A DNA stretch of 64,000 bases, taken from positions 868,001 to 932,000 of the forward strand of contig CANLOU010000002.1 in NCBI GenBank assembly GCA_947492995.1, written 5' to 3'. Position numbers and translations under genes: made by a program. The notes beneath the pieces were generated by a model, which was not told where the DNA came from, did not search any database, and saw nothing but the letters and a program-made list of their open reading frames with translations. Source of the stretch: an uncultured Litoreibacter sp. Lineage in GTDB: Bacteria; Pseudomonadota; Alphaproteobacteria; Rhodobacterales; Rhodobacteraceae. Below, piece by piece: positions 24,780 through 34,960 of the stretch. Each line of letters opens with the position of its first letter. Positions within the stretch are counted from its first letter, which is position 1.

Positions 24780-27131
24780 TTACTTCAGCAGGTTTGGTAT
24801 GATGGTGACCACGCTGGGGAACATCCAAAGCAGGAACAGCCCCGCCACCTGAATACCCACAAACGGGATGATGCCGCGGTAGATATGGCCGGTGGTGACC
24901 TCCTTGGGCGCCACGCCGCGCAGGTAGAACAGCGCGAAGCCAAAGGGCGGCGTCAAGAACGAGGTCTGCAGGTTCACCGCGATCATGATCGTCACCCATT
25001 TCGGGTCCATCGTCCCGCCATAGATGACGGGGCCCACGATCGGGATCACGATGTAGATGATCTCCAGGAAGTCCAACACGAAACCCAGTATGAACAAGAC
25101 CAGCATCACGATGATGAAGACTTGGAACTCTGAGTCAAAGCTCTTCAGGAACTGTTGGATATAGTGCTCTCCGCCAAAGGAGATCACCACGAGGTTCAGC
25201 AATTGCGAGCCGATCAGGATGGTGAAGACCATGCTGGTCACCTTGGCGGTCTCGCGCACCACAGGGCTCAGCACCCCGTTGGAAAACAGCACCCAGCAGG
25301 CAAACAGGATACCGAACATCGCGAACAGATACGCGGATTTGGCAACAATGAAGGCCAGCATATTCTCGAAGCTGACGACCTCGATGTTGACCCGCAGATC
25401 AAAGTTCACGCCCACAAGGATCATAACAACCACCGCGAAGGTCGCCATCAAGATGATGCGGCCGGACTGGTTGTTGTCCTGCAGCTTGCGGTATGCGGCC
25501 AACAAGATCGCGCCCCCCGCCCCCAGCGCCGCCGCAGGCGTCGGGTTGGTGATCCCACCAAGGATAGACCCCAGAACCGCCACGATCAGCACCAGCGGCG
25601 GGAAGACCACGCGCAGCAGGTCGTTGCGCCCCAGCGCAGCAGAGGCGTGTTTCACCCCGTAGCCGATCATCAGCAGCGGTATGATGAGCAGCAAGAACGT
25701 GTTTCCGGGCGACGTGACCGGACTTATGAGCAGCGTATCAATCAGCAACGCAAGCACGATCCCACCTGCACCAACGATCAGCGGCAGCGGGTTGGACGAT
25801 GGCGAAACACCACGTGCGGTGGTGAAGACCAAGCCCATCAGCAGCAACCCAACGGCAATGCCCGTGCCAATCGGGGCCGCCGCCGCAATCTTGTCCTGCA
25901 AGGCCACGACCAGTTCTTCCTCGGTCAGTTTGACCGATTGCTGGACACCGCCGGCTTCGTCGATGGTGGCCTGCTCGGCCAGCGCGGCCTCCCACTTCTC
26001 GATGCCGTGTAGATCAATCATCGCCTCTTCGCAGCTGGGCGACACATTGGTGCGCAGCGACGCTGTTTGACCCGCGTCAGAGAAGCTGTCGATCACAACC
26101 GACTGATTGCCGATGACGCCAACATTTACCAACAGCATCAGCCCCGCGATCAATCCGACCGGGGCAAGCAGGAACCATGTCAGCGCCTCGGACTTGCGGA
26201 TCGGCTCGCCATTGGCCGACCCCAGTTCCACGGCAGGCGCCTTGGATGGGTTCACCAGAGCGTAGCCAAAGGCATAGAGGCCATAAAGGACCGCCAGCAG
26301 GATGCCCGGCAGCAAAGCCGCCTGGAACAAGGTGCCAACGGAAACGACGGCAGGCTCACCAAGATAGGTCAGTGCATCAGAGCAGCCGACCTCCTGCGCG
26401 CGCGCCTCTTGCGCGGCCGAATACAGATCGCCCGCCAGCGTGCCGAGCAAAACAATCACAATGGAGGGCGGAATGATTTGGCCCAGCGTGCCAGAGGCCG
26501 CGATGACCCCTGTGGCCAGCTCGGGCGAATAGCCGTTGCGCAGCATGGTGGGCAGCGACAGCAGCCCCATGGTCACAACGGTCGCACCCACAATCCCGGT
26601 CGAGGCTGCAAGGAATGCCCCCACGACAACAACCGACACGGCCAGACCGCCCGGCAGCGGGCCAAAGACGCGGGCCATTGTGGTCAGCAGGTCATTGGCG
26701 ATTTTGGACCGTTCAAGCGTGATGCCCATCAAGACGAACATCAACACGGCCAGCAATGTTTCGATAGACGCGCCCGCCAGCACACGCTCGTTCATGCGGT
26801 TCACGATGAATGACACATTGCGGTCCAGCGCGGTTTCCCAGCCGGACTTGAACACCGGTTCGGCCAATCTGGGCAGGTCGGGGTATCGGAAGACCGAGAT
26901 GGTCTCAGGCTTTAGCCCTTCCGCCAGTAAGGCGGCATATTCTGCCGTGTTGGGGTCAATCGCCTGATGTATCAGCAACCCGCCGCTATCAAGTGCTGCG
27001 ATTATCCCGAAAGAAATCACCGCCGAGCCGCCAATGGCGAAGGCCACCGGGAAGCCCGACAAGATGCCTGCGAACAGGCACAGGAACACGATAATCAGGC
27101 CAATTTCGACGCCATCTAATCCAAAAATCAT
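24780..27131 (-). CDS. TRAP transporter large permease, expanded DctM
   Basis: The 783-residue DctM-type subunit is nearly twice the usual 425-440 residues. Family segments at the ends are clear: FLCLFAGILSGFPVAFAIGG, FMGIT-like VLMGITLERSKIAN, ASTGIVGATVVTMGLLSLP, ASGTLGQIIPPSIVIVLLG, and near the C-terminus LLFILGFVLDFLEIIYIVIP and LQTSFLTPPFGFALFYLRG. Between about residues 345 and 640 lie extra hydrophilic and membrane segments. It sits after dctQ and the TakP-like binding protein in one operon. Enlarged permeases of this kind accompany TakP-like binding proteins; the extra part has no assigned role. Confidence 0.92.
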   Translation of the reverse strand: MIFGLDGVEIGLIIVFLCLFAGILSGFPVAFAIGGSAVISFGIIAALDSGGLLIHQAIDPNTAEYAALLAEGLKPETISVFRYPDLPRLAEPVFKSGWETALDRNVSFIVNRMNERVLAGASIETLLAVLMFVLMGITLERSKIANDLLTTMARVFGPLPGGLAVSVVVVGAFLAASTGIVGATVVTMGLLSLPTMLRNGYSPELATGVIAASGTLGQIIPPSIVIVLLGTLAGDLYSAAQEARAQEVGCSDALTYLGEPAVVSVGTLFQAALLPGILLAVLYGLYAFGYALVNPSKAPAVELGSANGEPIRKSEALTWFLLAPVGLIAGLMLLVNVGVIGNQSVVIDSFSDAGQTASLRTNVSPSCEEAMIDLHGIEKWEAALAEQATIDEAGGVQQSVKLTEEELVVALQDKIAAAAPIGTGIAVGLLLMGLVFTTARGVSPSSNPLPLIVGAGGIVLALLIDTLLISPVTSPGNTFLLLIIPLLMIGYGVKHASAALGRNDLLRVVFPPLVLIVAVLGSILGGITNPTPAAALGAGGAILLAAYRKLQDNNQSGRIILMATFAVVVMILVGVNFDLRVNIEVVSFENMLAFIVAKSAYLFAMFGILFACWVLFSNGVLSPVVRETAKVTSMVFTILIGSQLLNLVVISFGGEHYIQQFLKSFDSEFQVFIIVMLVLFILGFVLDFLEIIYIVIPIVGPVIYGGTMDPKWVTIMIAVNLQTSFLTPPFGFALFYLRGVAPKEVTTGHIYRGIIPFVGIQVAGLFLLWMFPSVVTIIPNLLK

Positions 27132-27143
27132 TTCTCGCGTCCC

Positions 27144-28070
27144 TTAGTGAATTTCTGCGGCCAGCTCGGCGTCGTCATCGCCCAGCATGTCTTTGTCCAG
27201 ATATTTGCCCTCAGAGAGCGGCCCCTCTTTCAGCTCCAGATAGGAGCGATAGAAGAACGCGATGGCCTGCAGGAACACCATTGCCGTGAAGGCACACAGC
27301 AAGATCTTGAACATGAAGTATCCGTTGAACCCGTTGGGCGAGAAACCAATGGTTTCCACATTCCAGCGCACCGCGCGGGCTTTGGTGATAAGGCGGTCCA
27401 AGCTGTCAGAGGCCGATGGTTTCGGCGTGATGAGGTGACGCCACAAGAAGTACCACCCATACATCCATGTCAGCACGGCGGCCGGCATCATGAACAAAAT
27501 GGCGCCGCACATGTCGATAATCTTTTTGGTGCGGTATTTCACGGCGGAATAGACAAGGTCCACGCGCACGTGACCGCCTTGGACGAAGGTGTACGTGCAA
27601 CACAGGCACACCACCATCGCGTTGTAGAATTTCAGCTCCTCGGCCCACCAGCTGATGTCTTTCGAAAAGCTCATGCCGAACCCCATCGAGATTTCGGCCC
27701 GCGCAAAAATGCGCTGAATGAAGATGATGACGATCTGCTGCAGCACCATAAGCAGGCCCGCCCATGCGAAGAACCGGCCAACCGAGTTGGCAAAGCCTTC
27801 AAGCAGCTGCACGCAGCCCCACATGAAGCGGTTGTTCAGCAATCCGACGATCGTGAGCACGATGAAAGCGGCAAAGATCGCAAAGAAGAATTCGACCGAG
27901 CCGCCGTAATAGACAAAGCGCATCAAGGCTTGCTTCTGCTCAACCTCCGGCATGGACTGGTTGATATATGGCATCCAAGACATCCACAGGTCCGGATGCG
28001 TGATCGCATAAAAGACGTTGTAGAAAGCTTTGAAAATATTGGTGAAAAACCAGACGATAAAGTCCAGCAT
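27144..28070 (-). CDS. TRAP transporter small permease, DctQ
   Basis: The 308-residue small membrane subunit is longer than the usual 160-200 residues. Four or five hydrophobic segments are visible. The diagnostic stretch is YNAMVVCLCCTYTFVQGGHVRVDLVYS, the GxHVRVD motif of DctQ. It interacts with DctM to form the membrane domain of a Na+-driven solute importer. It lies 12 bases upstream of dctM and 133 bases after the binding-protein gene, with two hairpins in that gap. Confidence 0.92.
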   Translation of the reverse strand: MLDFIVWFFTNIFKAFYNVFYAITHPDLWMSWMPYINQSMPEVEQKQALMRFVYYGGSVEFFFAIFAAFIVLTIVGLLNNRFMWGCVQLLEGFANSVGRFFAWAGLLMVLQQIVIIFIQRIFARAEISMGFGMSFSKDISWWAEELKFYNAMVVCLCCTYTFVQGGHVRVDLVYSAVKYRTKKIIDMCGAILFMMPAAVLTWMYGWYFLWRHLITPKPSASDSLDRLITKARAVRWNVETIGFSPNGFNGYFMFKILLCAFTAMVFLQAIAFFYRSYLELKEGPLSEGKYLDKDMLGDDDAELAAEIH

Positions 28071-28122
28071 AGGTCTCTCCCCCGTGATGGGCGGCGTTCA
28101 GACGGCCAGCCCTCAATTCGTA

Positions 28123-28181
28123 AACCGCACGTCCCCAAGCGGTTGAGTGTCGGGGCCGCCCTGCCAGCGCAAAGCGGCCCC
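28123..28181 (-). other. two hairpins between the binding-protein and dctQ genes
   Basis: AACCGC (28123-28128) pairs with GCGGTT (28139-28144), and GGGGCCGC (28152-28159) pairs with GCGGCCCC (28174-28181). No T-run follows on the minus strand. Stem-loops after a solute-binding-protein gene commonly stabilise its mRNA so that it is made in excess over the permeases; that role is inferred here. Confidence 0.5.
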
Positions 28182-28203
28182 AACGTTAATCTACGTCAGG
28201 CGA

Positions 28204-29289
28204 TTAGCCCAAGACGCGGTCGCGCTGTGCGCGATATGCGCCTTCTGCACGGTCGATCCAGCCGGAAGAGGCCTTCAGCGACGCTTGGTAATCGTCGTGG
28301 ATCTTCTTGTAGAGCTCGTCGCCCATGTTTTCGGCATGCACTTCCGCAGAAGCTGTACCGAACGCGTCCCAAACGGTGTCTGGGAATTCCAGAACCTTCA
28401 CGCCGCCGGACTGCAGACGCTGCAGGGCCGAGCCGTTGTTGTTCAGGAATTGTGCGAGGTTCCACTGGTGGGTGTTGCCCGATGCCACTTCGATGATCTT
28501 CTGCTGCGCAGGTGTCAGTTCGTCAAAGACATCGCGGTTGGTGGCCAGAGACAAACCAGCGCCCGGCTCGTGGAAGCCAGCCGTGTAGTAGGTCTTTGTG
28601 ATTTCCTGGAAACCGGCTTTCTCATCAGCCCATGGGCCGATCCACTCGGTGCCGTCGATGGCGCCGGATGCCAGCGCTTGGTACACTTCAGAGCCCGGAA
28701 GGTTCTGAACCGATGCGCCCAGTTTGCCCAAGGCTTTGCCGCCCAGACCTGGCATACGGAATTTCAGACCGTTGAAGTCCTCAGGACCGTTGATTTCCTT
28801 GCGGAACCAGCCACCGGCTTGCGCGCCAGTGTTACCAGCCAAGAAGGATTTCAGGCCGAAGATTTCGCCCAGCTCGTCGTGGTAAGCTTTGCCGTTGCCG
28901 TGCTCGTACCAGTTCAGCAGCTCTTGCGCCGTCATGCCGAATGGCACGGAGGTGAAGAATGCGTAACCTGGGTGCTGGCCCACAAAGTAGTAGTCAGCGG
29001 CGTGATACATGTCAGCCTGACCAGCGGTCACGGCGTCAAACACTTCAAACGCGCCAACCAGCTCGCCTGCGGCCTTAACTTCAACAGTCAGGGTGCCGTC
29101 GGACATTGCGTTGATGTCATTGGCCACTTTTTCTGCAGCGTCAAAAACGCCAGCAAGGCCGCGGCCCCATGTGGTGACCATTGTCAGTGTGCGGTGGCCA
29201 GCTGCGTATGCAGGTGCGGCCAGAGTAGTTGCAGCAGCAGCGGCTGTGCCGCCAAGTGCAGAAGTTCTTAGAAAAGAACGACGATCCAT
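28204..29289 (-). CDS. takP: TRAP transporter substrate-binding protein, TakP-like
   Basis: The 361-residue periplasmic protein starts MDRRSFLRTSALGGTAAAAA, a twin-arginine export signal cut after the ALA-type stretch near residue 30. GGAGACACC before ATG 29289 supports the start. Family marks are AAGELVGAFEVFDAV, FFTSVPFGMTAQELLNW, GGWFRKEI with the carboxylate-binding Arg, and SGAIDGTEWIGPWADEK. These agree with R. sphaeroides TakP, which binds 2-oxo acids with a bound cation. The likely substrate is therefore pyruvate or a related 2-oxo monocarboxylate, though the family also includes lactate binders. It is first in the operon and divergent from a two-component system. Confidence 0.9.
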   Translation of the reverse strand: MDRRSFLRTSALGGTAAAAATTLAAPAYAAGHRTLTMVTTWGRGLAGVFDAAEKVANDINAMSDGTLTVEVKAAGELVGAFEVFDAVTAGQADMYHAADYYFVGQHPGYAFFTSVPFGMTAQELLNWYEHGNGKAYHDELGEIFGLKSFLAGNTGAQAGGWFRKEINGPEDFNGLKFRMPGLGGKALGKLGASVQNLPGSEVYQALASGAIDGTEWIGPWADEKAGFQEITKTYYTAGFHEPGAGLSLATNRDVFDELTPAQQKIIEVASGNTHQWNLAQFLNNNGSALQRLQSGGVKVLEFPDTVWDAFGTASAEVHAENMGDELYKKIHDDYQASLKASSGWIDRAEGAYRAQRDRVLG

Positions 29290-29390
29290 AGGTGTCTCCT
29301 CCCAAAATTTCGTACCCCCGCGCAAAACACACGCGACGGAACGGATCGTTACGGTATCGCGACCTTAACCATGACCCATCAGGGATGCTA

Positions 29391-29448
29391 TACCCACTGG
29401 CGGGTAGGAAACGGGCGAATTGCGGTGTTTACGCCTTAAAATTAGGCG
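29391..29448. promoter_or_regulatory. inverted repeats in the takP/kinase divergent promoter region
   Basis: The 219-base region between takP and the kinase gene holds TACCC (29391-29395) with GGGTA (29402-29406), and CGCCT (29432-29436) with AGGCG (29444-29448). The two repeats are about 40 bases apart. They could bind the NarL-type regulator encoded at 30930, which would then control takP-dctQM. Confidence 0.4.
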
Positions 29449-29508
29449 AAACCCTACCCAACTCCCGTGATTGACGCTCCACCGCCCCTGCCCCATGCTC
29501 GATTCGCA

Positions 29509-30933
29509 ATGATAAATCGGGGCCATTGGTGGCGCGACCGTTTCGCGTTGAGCTACGGGCAGAAGGTCTTCCTTCTGGCCACCCTGCCTCTTGTGTTGGC
29601 CGTGGCCGCGATCTCGCTGGTGGTTGCCAACCAGTCCCGCCAACTGGCCGAAACCGAAATCCGGGAATTGGAAACCCAACTGATCGAGGCCAAGAAGGCA
29701 GAGCTGAAAAACTACCTCAGCCTCGCGCGGACCGCGATTGGCCCGATCTACGGAAACGCCATGCCCGATGACGAAGTTGCCAAGTTGCAGGTGACCCAAA
29801 TCCTGTCGGCGATGATCTACGGCCAAGACGGCTACTTCTTTGTGTATGACTATAGCGGCACCAACCTGGTCAGCCCGCGCCAAACCTTCCTGATTGGCGA
29901 GAATTGGTCCGGCCTCAAGGACCGCAACGGCGTGGCCGTGACAGACAAGATCGTCGAGATTGCGCGCGCGGGCGGCTATCATACCTTTGATTGGACCAAA
30001 CCCTCCACCGGAGAGACGGCCCGGATGGTCACCTATCAGATTGGGCTGCAAGACTGGCAATGGGCGCTTGGCACCGGCATTTTTATTGACGATGTGTTGG
30101 CGACGGTCGCTGCGGCACGCGCCACGACCGAGGCCCGCATACGGCAAACATTCCTGCAAATCGCGCTTATCACCATTGCGGCGCTTCTGGCGGTGTTCAT
30201 CACGGGCATCTGGCTGAACCTGCGCGAACGCAAACTTGCAGATGGCAAGTTGAAGGCGTTGACCGAACGCATCTTCGACACGCAGGAAGAAGAACGCGGC
30301 AGGGTCGCCCGCGAACTACATGATTCCATTAGCCAAATCCTGGTCGGGATACGGTACACGCTGGAACTTGCCCGCAAACGCGTCAGCACAAACGACGCCC
30401 GCGCCGAGGGCGATCTGGACAAGGGCATCGCGGGGCTGACCGACGCCATTCACGAAGTCCGCCGCATCTCCGCCGACCTGCGGCCCGGCGTTCTGGACGA
30501 CTTGGGTCTTGGCCCCGCCCTCAAATCGCTGATGGAAGATTTCAAAACGCGGACCGGCACCCAAACTCATTTCGAGACCGTCGTGTTCCGCAACCGTTTG
30601 GACAAAGACGCCAAAATTGCGCTCTACCGCATCGCGCAGGAAGCGCTGACCAATGTCGAACGCCATGCAGAGGCCAGCACCGTCTCGCTGGAGGTCTTTG
30701 GCCACCGACGCGGCGCAACCCTGCGCATTCAGGACGACGGCAAAGGCATCGGCGGCGAAAGCCGCAAAGGCGGGCTGGGCCTGCGCAACATGCAGGAACG
30801 CATTGACCAGCTGGGTGGTACGCTGCGCGTGCTCAGCACCGACGCAGGCACCGTGATCGAGGCGTCGGTGCCGCTGAGCCACATGTTGCCGCCGGAAAGC
30901 AAAATCACCAAACAAGACAGGAACAGCGCATGA
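29509..30933 (+). CDS. Cache-domain sensor histidine kinase, NarL/DesK class
   Basis: The 474-residue membrane sensor has a first helix at about residues 13-35, a periplasmic single-Cache domain (about 40-205, with AMIYGQDGYFFVYDYSG and GWSGLKD-like text typical of carboxylate sensing), a second helix near 215-235 and a HisKA_3 core. Key sites are RVARELHDSISQILVGI (H-box), YRIAQEALTNVERHAEA (N-box) and DDGKGIG (G1). GTG 29467 would add 14 residues; neither start has a clear ribosome site. It overlaps the response regulator gene by four bases. The Cache domain and divergent takP operon suggest it senses the transported oxo acid, as proposed for MctS-type kinases. Confidence 0.9.
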   Translation: MINRGHWWRDRFALSYGQKVFLLATLPLVLAVAAISLVVANQSRQLAETEIRELETQLIEAKKAELKNYLSLARTAIGPIYGNAMPDDEVAKLQVTQILSAMIYGQDGYFFVYDYSGTNLVSPRQTFLIGENWSGLKDRNGVAVTDKIVEIARAGGYHTFDWTKPSTGETARMVTYQIGLQDWQWALGTGIFIDDVLATVAAARATTEARIRQTFLQIALITIAALLAVFITGIWLNLRERKLADGKLKALTERIFDTQEEERGRVARELHDSISQILVGIRYTLELARKRVSTNDARAEGDLDKGIAGLTDAIHEVRRISADLRPGVLDDLGLGPALKSLMEDFKTRTGTQTHFETVVFRNRLDKDAKIALYRIAQEALTNVERHAEASTVSLEVFGHRRGATLRIQDDGKGIGGESRKGGLGLRNMQERIDQLGGTLRVLSTDAGTVIEASVPLSHMLPPESKITKQDRNSA

Positions 30934-31565
30934 CCCCGATCCGAGTGCTTATCGTCGATGACCACCCCATGGTCGCCGATGGCATCCGCGCCATTCTGGA
31001 AAGCTATGACGAGATCGAGGTGATCGGCACACTCAGCAATGGCCAAGAGGTCGTGGATCAGGTCGAAACGCTGACGCCGGACGTCATCTTGATGGACCTG
31101 AACATGCCGCAGCTTGGCGGCCTGTCAGCCACGGAAATTTTGCTGGAACGCGCCCCGCAGACGCGGGTTTTGATCCTGTCGATGCATGATGCGCCGGAAT
31201 ATGTCTCGACCGCGATGCGCCATGGCGCGCGCGGCTATATCCTGAAGGACGTGCCCACCGACGAGATACACACCGCGATCCTGACGGTGATGAAGGGCGA
31301 AACCTATCTTTGTACAGGCGCCACCGGGGCGCTTGCCCCAGATGGCGGCCAGGACATCCTTACGGCCCGCGAGCAAACCATCCTGCTGCAGCTGGCTCAA
31401 GGCAAATCCAACAAGGAAGTTGCAAACGATCTCGACATCTCCGTTCACACGGTCGAAACGCATCGCAAAAACATCAAACGCAAGCTGGGCATCAACTCGA
31501 CCGCAGGCCTGACCCGCTACGCCATGGAGCACGGTGTCCTGCAAGGCACCGGCGCCGAATTTTAG
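30930..31565 (+). CDS. NarL/LuxR-family response regulator
   Basis: The 211-residue regulator has a receiver domain with Asp10/Asp11 and phosphoacceptor Asp56 (VILMDLNMP), Thr/Ser and Lys sites, and a C-terminal LuxR-type helix-turn-helix (LTAREQTILLQLAQGKSNKE, then VHTVETHRKNIKRKLG). Its ATG overlaps the kinase stop, so they form one two-component system. The likely target is the divergent TRAP operon, from neighbourhood only. Confidence 0.93.
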   Translation: MTPIRVLIVDDHPMVADGIRAILESYDEIEVIGTLSNGQEVVDQVETLTPDVILMDLNMPQLGGLSATEILLERAPQTRVLILSMHDAPEYVSTAMRHGARGYILKDVPTDEIHTAILTVMKGETYLCTGATGALAPDGGQDILTAREQTILLQLAQGKSNKEVANDLDISVHTVETHRKNIKRKLGINSTAGLTRYAMEHGVLQGTGAEF

Positions 31566-31594
31566 TCTAAAATTCGTCCACGGCCGCGCAGCCA

Positions 31595-31624
31595 TTGCAC
31601 CCTATATGCTGTATGCGCTATACA
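31595..31624 (+). promoter_or_regulatory. candidate sigma-70 promoter of gyrA
   Basis: TTGCAC (31595-31600) and TATACA (31619-31624) are separated by 18 bases and lie about 45 bases before the gyrA start. They are fair matches to -35 and -10 boxes in an otherwise GC-rich genome. Confidence 0.45.
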
Positions 31625-31668
31625 TTGTGACAACAACATAACGGCCAAAGACAAAGAACGGATTCAAC

Positions 31669-34395
31669 GTGAACGACACGCCGGAAACCCCTGACAACGA
31701 AGAAGAAAATCTACCTGAGCGCATGGTGCATGACGGGCCGCAGGTCAACATCTCTGACGAGATGAAAACCTCCTTCATCGAATACGCCATGTCGGTCATC
31801 ATTTCGCGCGCCATTCCCGACCTGCGCGACGGCCTGAAACCGGTCCACCGCCGCATCCTCTACGCGATGCACGAGACCGGAAATACGCACGACAAATCCT
31901 ACCGCAAATCCGCCCGCCCCGTGGGCGACGTGATGGGTCAGTATCACCCCCACGGGGACTCGGCGATCTACGACGCGCTGGTCCGTATGGCGCAGGATTT
32001 CTCCATGTCGCTGCCGCTGCTGGACGGCCAGGGCAATTTCGGCTCGATGGACGGCGATAACCCTGCCGCCATGCGCTACACCGAGGTCCGCATGGACAAG
32101 CCCGCGGGCTTCCTGCTGGCCGATATCGGCAAAGACACGGTCGATTTCCAGGACAATTACGACGGCAAGCAGCAAGAACCCACGGTTCTGCCCGCCCGCT
32201 TCCCCAACATGCTGGTCAACGGCGCCGGCGGCATCGCGGTCGGCATGGCCACCAACATCCCGCCCCACAATCTGGGCGAGGTCATTGATGCCACACTGGC
32301 CTTGATCGAAAGCCCTGATCTAAGCTCCGAGGACCTGATCGAATACGTCCCTGCCCCCGACTTCCCTACAGGCGGCATCATCCTCGGCCGCACCGGCGCG
32401 CGCAAAGCCTATACCGAAGGCCGCGGCTCCGTCATCGTGCGGGCCAAGACCCATACCGAAGAAATCCGCAAAGACCGCTGGGCGATCATCATCGACGAGA
32501 TCCCCTATCAGGTGAACAAGGCCACGATGATCGAACGCATCGCGGAGGCCGCCCGTGATAAAAAGATCGAAGGCATTGCCCATGTGCAGGACGAATCCGA
32601 CCGCGTCGGCGTCCGCGTCGTGGTGGAGCTGAAACGCGACGCAACAGCGGAGGTCGTGCTGAACCAGCTCTTCCGCTTCACGCCGATGCAGACCTATTTC
32701 TCCTGCAACATGCTGGCGCTCAATGGCGGCAAGCCGGAGCAGCTGACCCTGCGCACCTTCCTGACCAACTTTATCGCTTTCCGCGAAGACGTCGTTGCCC
32801 GCCGCACCGCCTACGAGCTGCGCAAGGCCCGTGAACGGTCCCACATTCTGTGCGGTCTCGCCGTCGCCGTAACAAACATTGACGAGGTGGTCGCCACCAT
32901 CCGCAACTCCGCCGACGCGGCTGAGGCGCGCTCAAAACTGATGACCCGCGCCTGGCCCGCCGCCGAGATTGCGCAATATATCAAGCTGATCGACGACCCG
33001 TCCCACACGGTCAACGAGGACGGCACCTACCACCTGTCGGAGATACAGGCCCGCGCCATTCTGGAGCTGCGCCTGCAGCGCCTGACCCAGATCGGGGTCA
33101 AGGAAGTCACCGACGAGCTGGAAGAACTCGCCGCCAAGATCAAAGAATACCTCGACATCCTGCGGTCGCGCGAACGGATCATGGAGATCATCTCGACCGA
33201 ATTGAAGGAAGTCCGCGAACAATTCGCCGTCGACCGCCGGTCTGAAATTGTCGACTGGTCCGGCGACATGGAAGACGAGGACCTGATCGAAAAAGAGGAC
33301 GTCGTCGTCACCATCACCCAGTCCGGCTGGATCAAACGCACGCCTCTGGCCGATTTCCGCGCGCAGCGTCGCGGCGGCAAGGGCCTCAGCGGCATGGCCA
33401 CCAAAGAAGACGACGTGGTCACGACGCTCTTCGTGGCCAATACGCACACGCAGCTGCTGTTCTTCACCACAGACGGCATGGCCTATAAGCTGAAAACATG
33501 GCGTCTGCCGCAAGGCGGCCGCACCGCCAAAGGCAAGGCCATCGTCAACATCCTGCCAATCCCCACGGGCGTCTCCATCGCGGCCATCATGCCGGTGGAC
33601 CGCGACGAGGAAGAATGGGGCGATCTGCAAATCGTCTTCGCCACCACCGCCGGCGACATACGCCGCAACGCGCTCAGCGATTTCACCAATGTCATGCGCA
33701 ACGGCAAAATCGCCATGAAGCTGCCCGAGGGCGTGGAACTGGTAAACGCCCGCATCGCGGATGAAAACGACGATGTCATGCTCATCACCAATGCAGGCCG
33801 TGCCATCCGTTTCCCATCTACCGACGTGCGTGTCTTCTCCTCCCGCGCCTCCACCGGCGTGCGCGGCGTGAAGCTGAAAGACGGCCAAAAGGTCGTCTCC
33901 ATGTCTGTGATCCGCCACTTCGTGGCCACGCCGGAGGAACGCACCGCCTACCTCAAAATGCGCCGCGCCATGGCCGGCCTCACCGACGAGGATGCCGAGG
34001 ACGAGGCTCCCGCCGATCCGAATTTCTCCACCGAACGCTACGCCGAGATGTCCGCCGCCGAGGATTTGATCCTGACCATCACCGCCCAGGGCGCTGGCAA
34101 AATCAGCTCCAGCCACGACTACCCCGTGCGCGGGCGCGGCGGCATGGGTGTGCAAGCCATGTCCATGAAAGCGGGCGACATCGTTGCCTCTTTCCCGGTG
34201 GAGATGGACGACCAGATCATGCTGGCCACCTCCAAGGGTCAATCCATCCGCTGCCCCGTTGACGGCATCTCCTTCCGCTCCCGCTCTGCTGGTGGGGTGA
34301 AGGTGTTTGATACCGGTAAGGGCGAAACCGTCTCTTCCGTCGCCCGCATCGCGGATCAAGGCGAGGATGATGAAGACGAGGCGGCCGATGAGTGA
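31669..34395 (+). CDS. gyrA: DNA gyrase subunit A
   Basis: The 908-residue subunit breaks and rejoins DNA during negative supercoiling. The catalytic Tyr is Tyr137 in MRYTEVRM. The quinolone-resistance region reads [10 protein letters not shown] with Ser98 and Asp102 at the positions of E. coli Ser83 and Asp87, so it looks drug-sensitive. The C-terminal beta-pinwheel includes the GyrA box QRRGGKG near residue 564, with further blades such as RGRGGMGVQ near 823. It has a start preceded by about 100 bases after the upstream regulator gene. A small coupled gene follows. Confidence 0.97.
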   Translation: MNDTPETPDNEEENLPERMVHDGPQVNISDEMKTSFIEYAMSVIISRAIPDLRDGLKPVHRRILYAMHETGNTHDKSYRKSARPVGDVMGQYHPHGDSAIYDALVRMAQDFSMSLPLLDGQGNFGSMDGDNPAAMRYTEVRMDKPAGFLLADIGKDTVDFQDNYDGKQQEPTVLPARFPNMLVNGAGGIAVGMATNIPPHNLGEVIDATLALIESPDLSSEDLIEYVPAPDFPTGGIILGRTGARKAYTEGRGSVIVRAKTHTEEIRKDRWAIIIDEIPYQVNKATMIERIAEAARDKKIEGIAHVQDESDRVGVRVVVELKRDATAEVVLNQLFRFTPMQTYFSCNMLALNGGKPEQLTLRTFLTNFIAFREDVVARRTAYELRKARERSHILCGLAVAVTNIDEVVATIRNSADAAEARSKLMTRAWPAAEIAQYIKLIDDPSHTVNEDGTYHLSEIQARAILELRLQRLTQIGVKEVTDELEELAAKIKEYLDILRSRERIMEIISTELKEVREQFAVDRRSEIVDWSGDMEDEDLIEKEDVVVTITQSGWIKRTPLADFRAQRRGGKGLSGMATKEDDVVTTLFVANTHTQLLFFTTDGMAYKLKTWRLPQGGRTAKGKAIVNILPIPTGVSIAAIMPVDRDEEEWGDLQIVFATTAGDIRRNALSDFTNVMRNGKIAMKLPEGVELVNARIADENDDVMLITNAGRAIRFPSTDVRVFSSRASTGVRGVKLKDGQKVVSMSVIRHFVATPEERTAYLKMRRAMAGLTDEDAEDEAPADPNFSTERYAEMSAAEDLILTITAQGAGKISSSHDYPVRGRGGMGVQAMSMKAGDIVASFPVEMDDQIMLATSKGQSIRCPVDGISFRSRSAGGVKVFDTGKGETVSSVARIADQGEDDEDEAADE

Positions 34396-34606
34396 TTGGT
34401 TGCCCCTCTTCGGGTTCGGCGCGGCCGTAATTGCCGCCATGTTCCTCGTCGCGCGCTACCAGTCAAATCGCTACACGGATTACCTGACGAAACACACCGA
34501 AGAGACGCAAAAGATTACCGCCAACCAAGAAAAGCTGGCGGCGCAGAATGAGCGCATGATCGGTGCGCAGGAACGGATCGCCGCCGCGCTCGAAGCGAAA
34601 ACATGA
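34388..34606 (+). CDS. small membrane protein with coiled-coil tail
   Basis: The 72-residue protein starts [20 protein letters not shown], one membrane helix, then a charged helical tail ([20 protein letters not shown]) that looks coiled-coil. The ATG overlaps the gyrA stop by eight bases and its own stop overlaps the DoxX start, so it is translated within the gyrA transcript. I do not recognise the family. It may tether or oligomerise at the membrane; nothing else can be said. Confidence 0.7.
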   Translation: MSDWLPLFGFGAAVIAAMFLVARYQSNRYTDYLTKHTEETQKITANQEKLAAQNERMIGAQERIAAALEAKT

Positions 34607-34959
34607 CGGCCTTGGCTGGCAGATCACTGCTGGCATTGCTGCTTGTTCTGGGCGCCTTTCAAAAGCTTGGCGACACAGCTCCCACGATGGGCCTGCTGGC
34701 CGACTGGGGCCTACCCGCCTTCTTGGTTTACCCTGCCCTCGCCTTCAATCTGCTCGCCGGTGCGGCTCTTCTTGCGGGGTGGCGCACGAGACCCTTTGCT
34801 TATGTAGCCGCTGCCTATTGCGCCGCCACCTCGATCTTCCACTACATTCCCGAAGACCCGTGGCAGATGACAATCTTCGTCAAGAACTGGTCCATCGCGG
34901 GCGGCTTCCTGATGCTCGCCGCCTACGGCCCCGGCCGCTATTCCCTCGATGCCCGCTAA
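34603..34959 (+). CDS. DoxX family membrane protein
   Basis: The 118-residue protein has four hydrophobic segments and the DoxX pattern RSLLALLLVLGAFQKLGD near the start, FNLLAGAALLAGW in the middle and FVKNWSIAGGFLMLAAYGPG at the end. Some DoxX proteins work with quinone or sulfur redox enzymes; most are unassigned. The ATG overlaps the stop of the preceding small gene. Confidence 0.85.
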   Translation: MTALAGRSLLALLLVLGAFQKLGDTAPTMGLLADWGLPAFLVYPALAFNLLAGAALLAGWRTRPFAYVAAAYCAATSIFHYIPEDPWQMTIFVKNWSIAGGFLMLAAYGPGRYSLDAR

Positions 34960-34960
34960 C

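Noticed and set aside
31669-34395. Quinolone-resistance allele of gyrA
   Set aside because: The region reads HGDSAIYD with Ser98 and Asp102, the usual sensitive residues.
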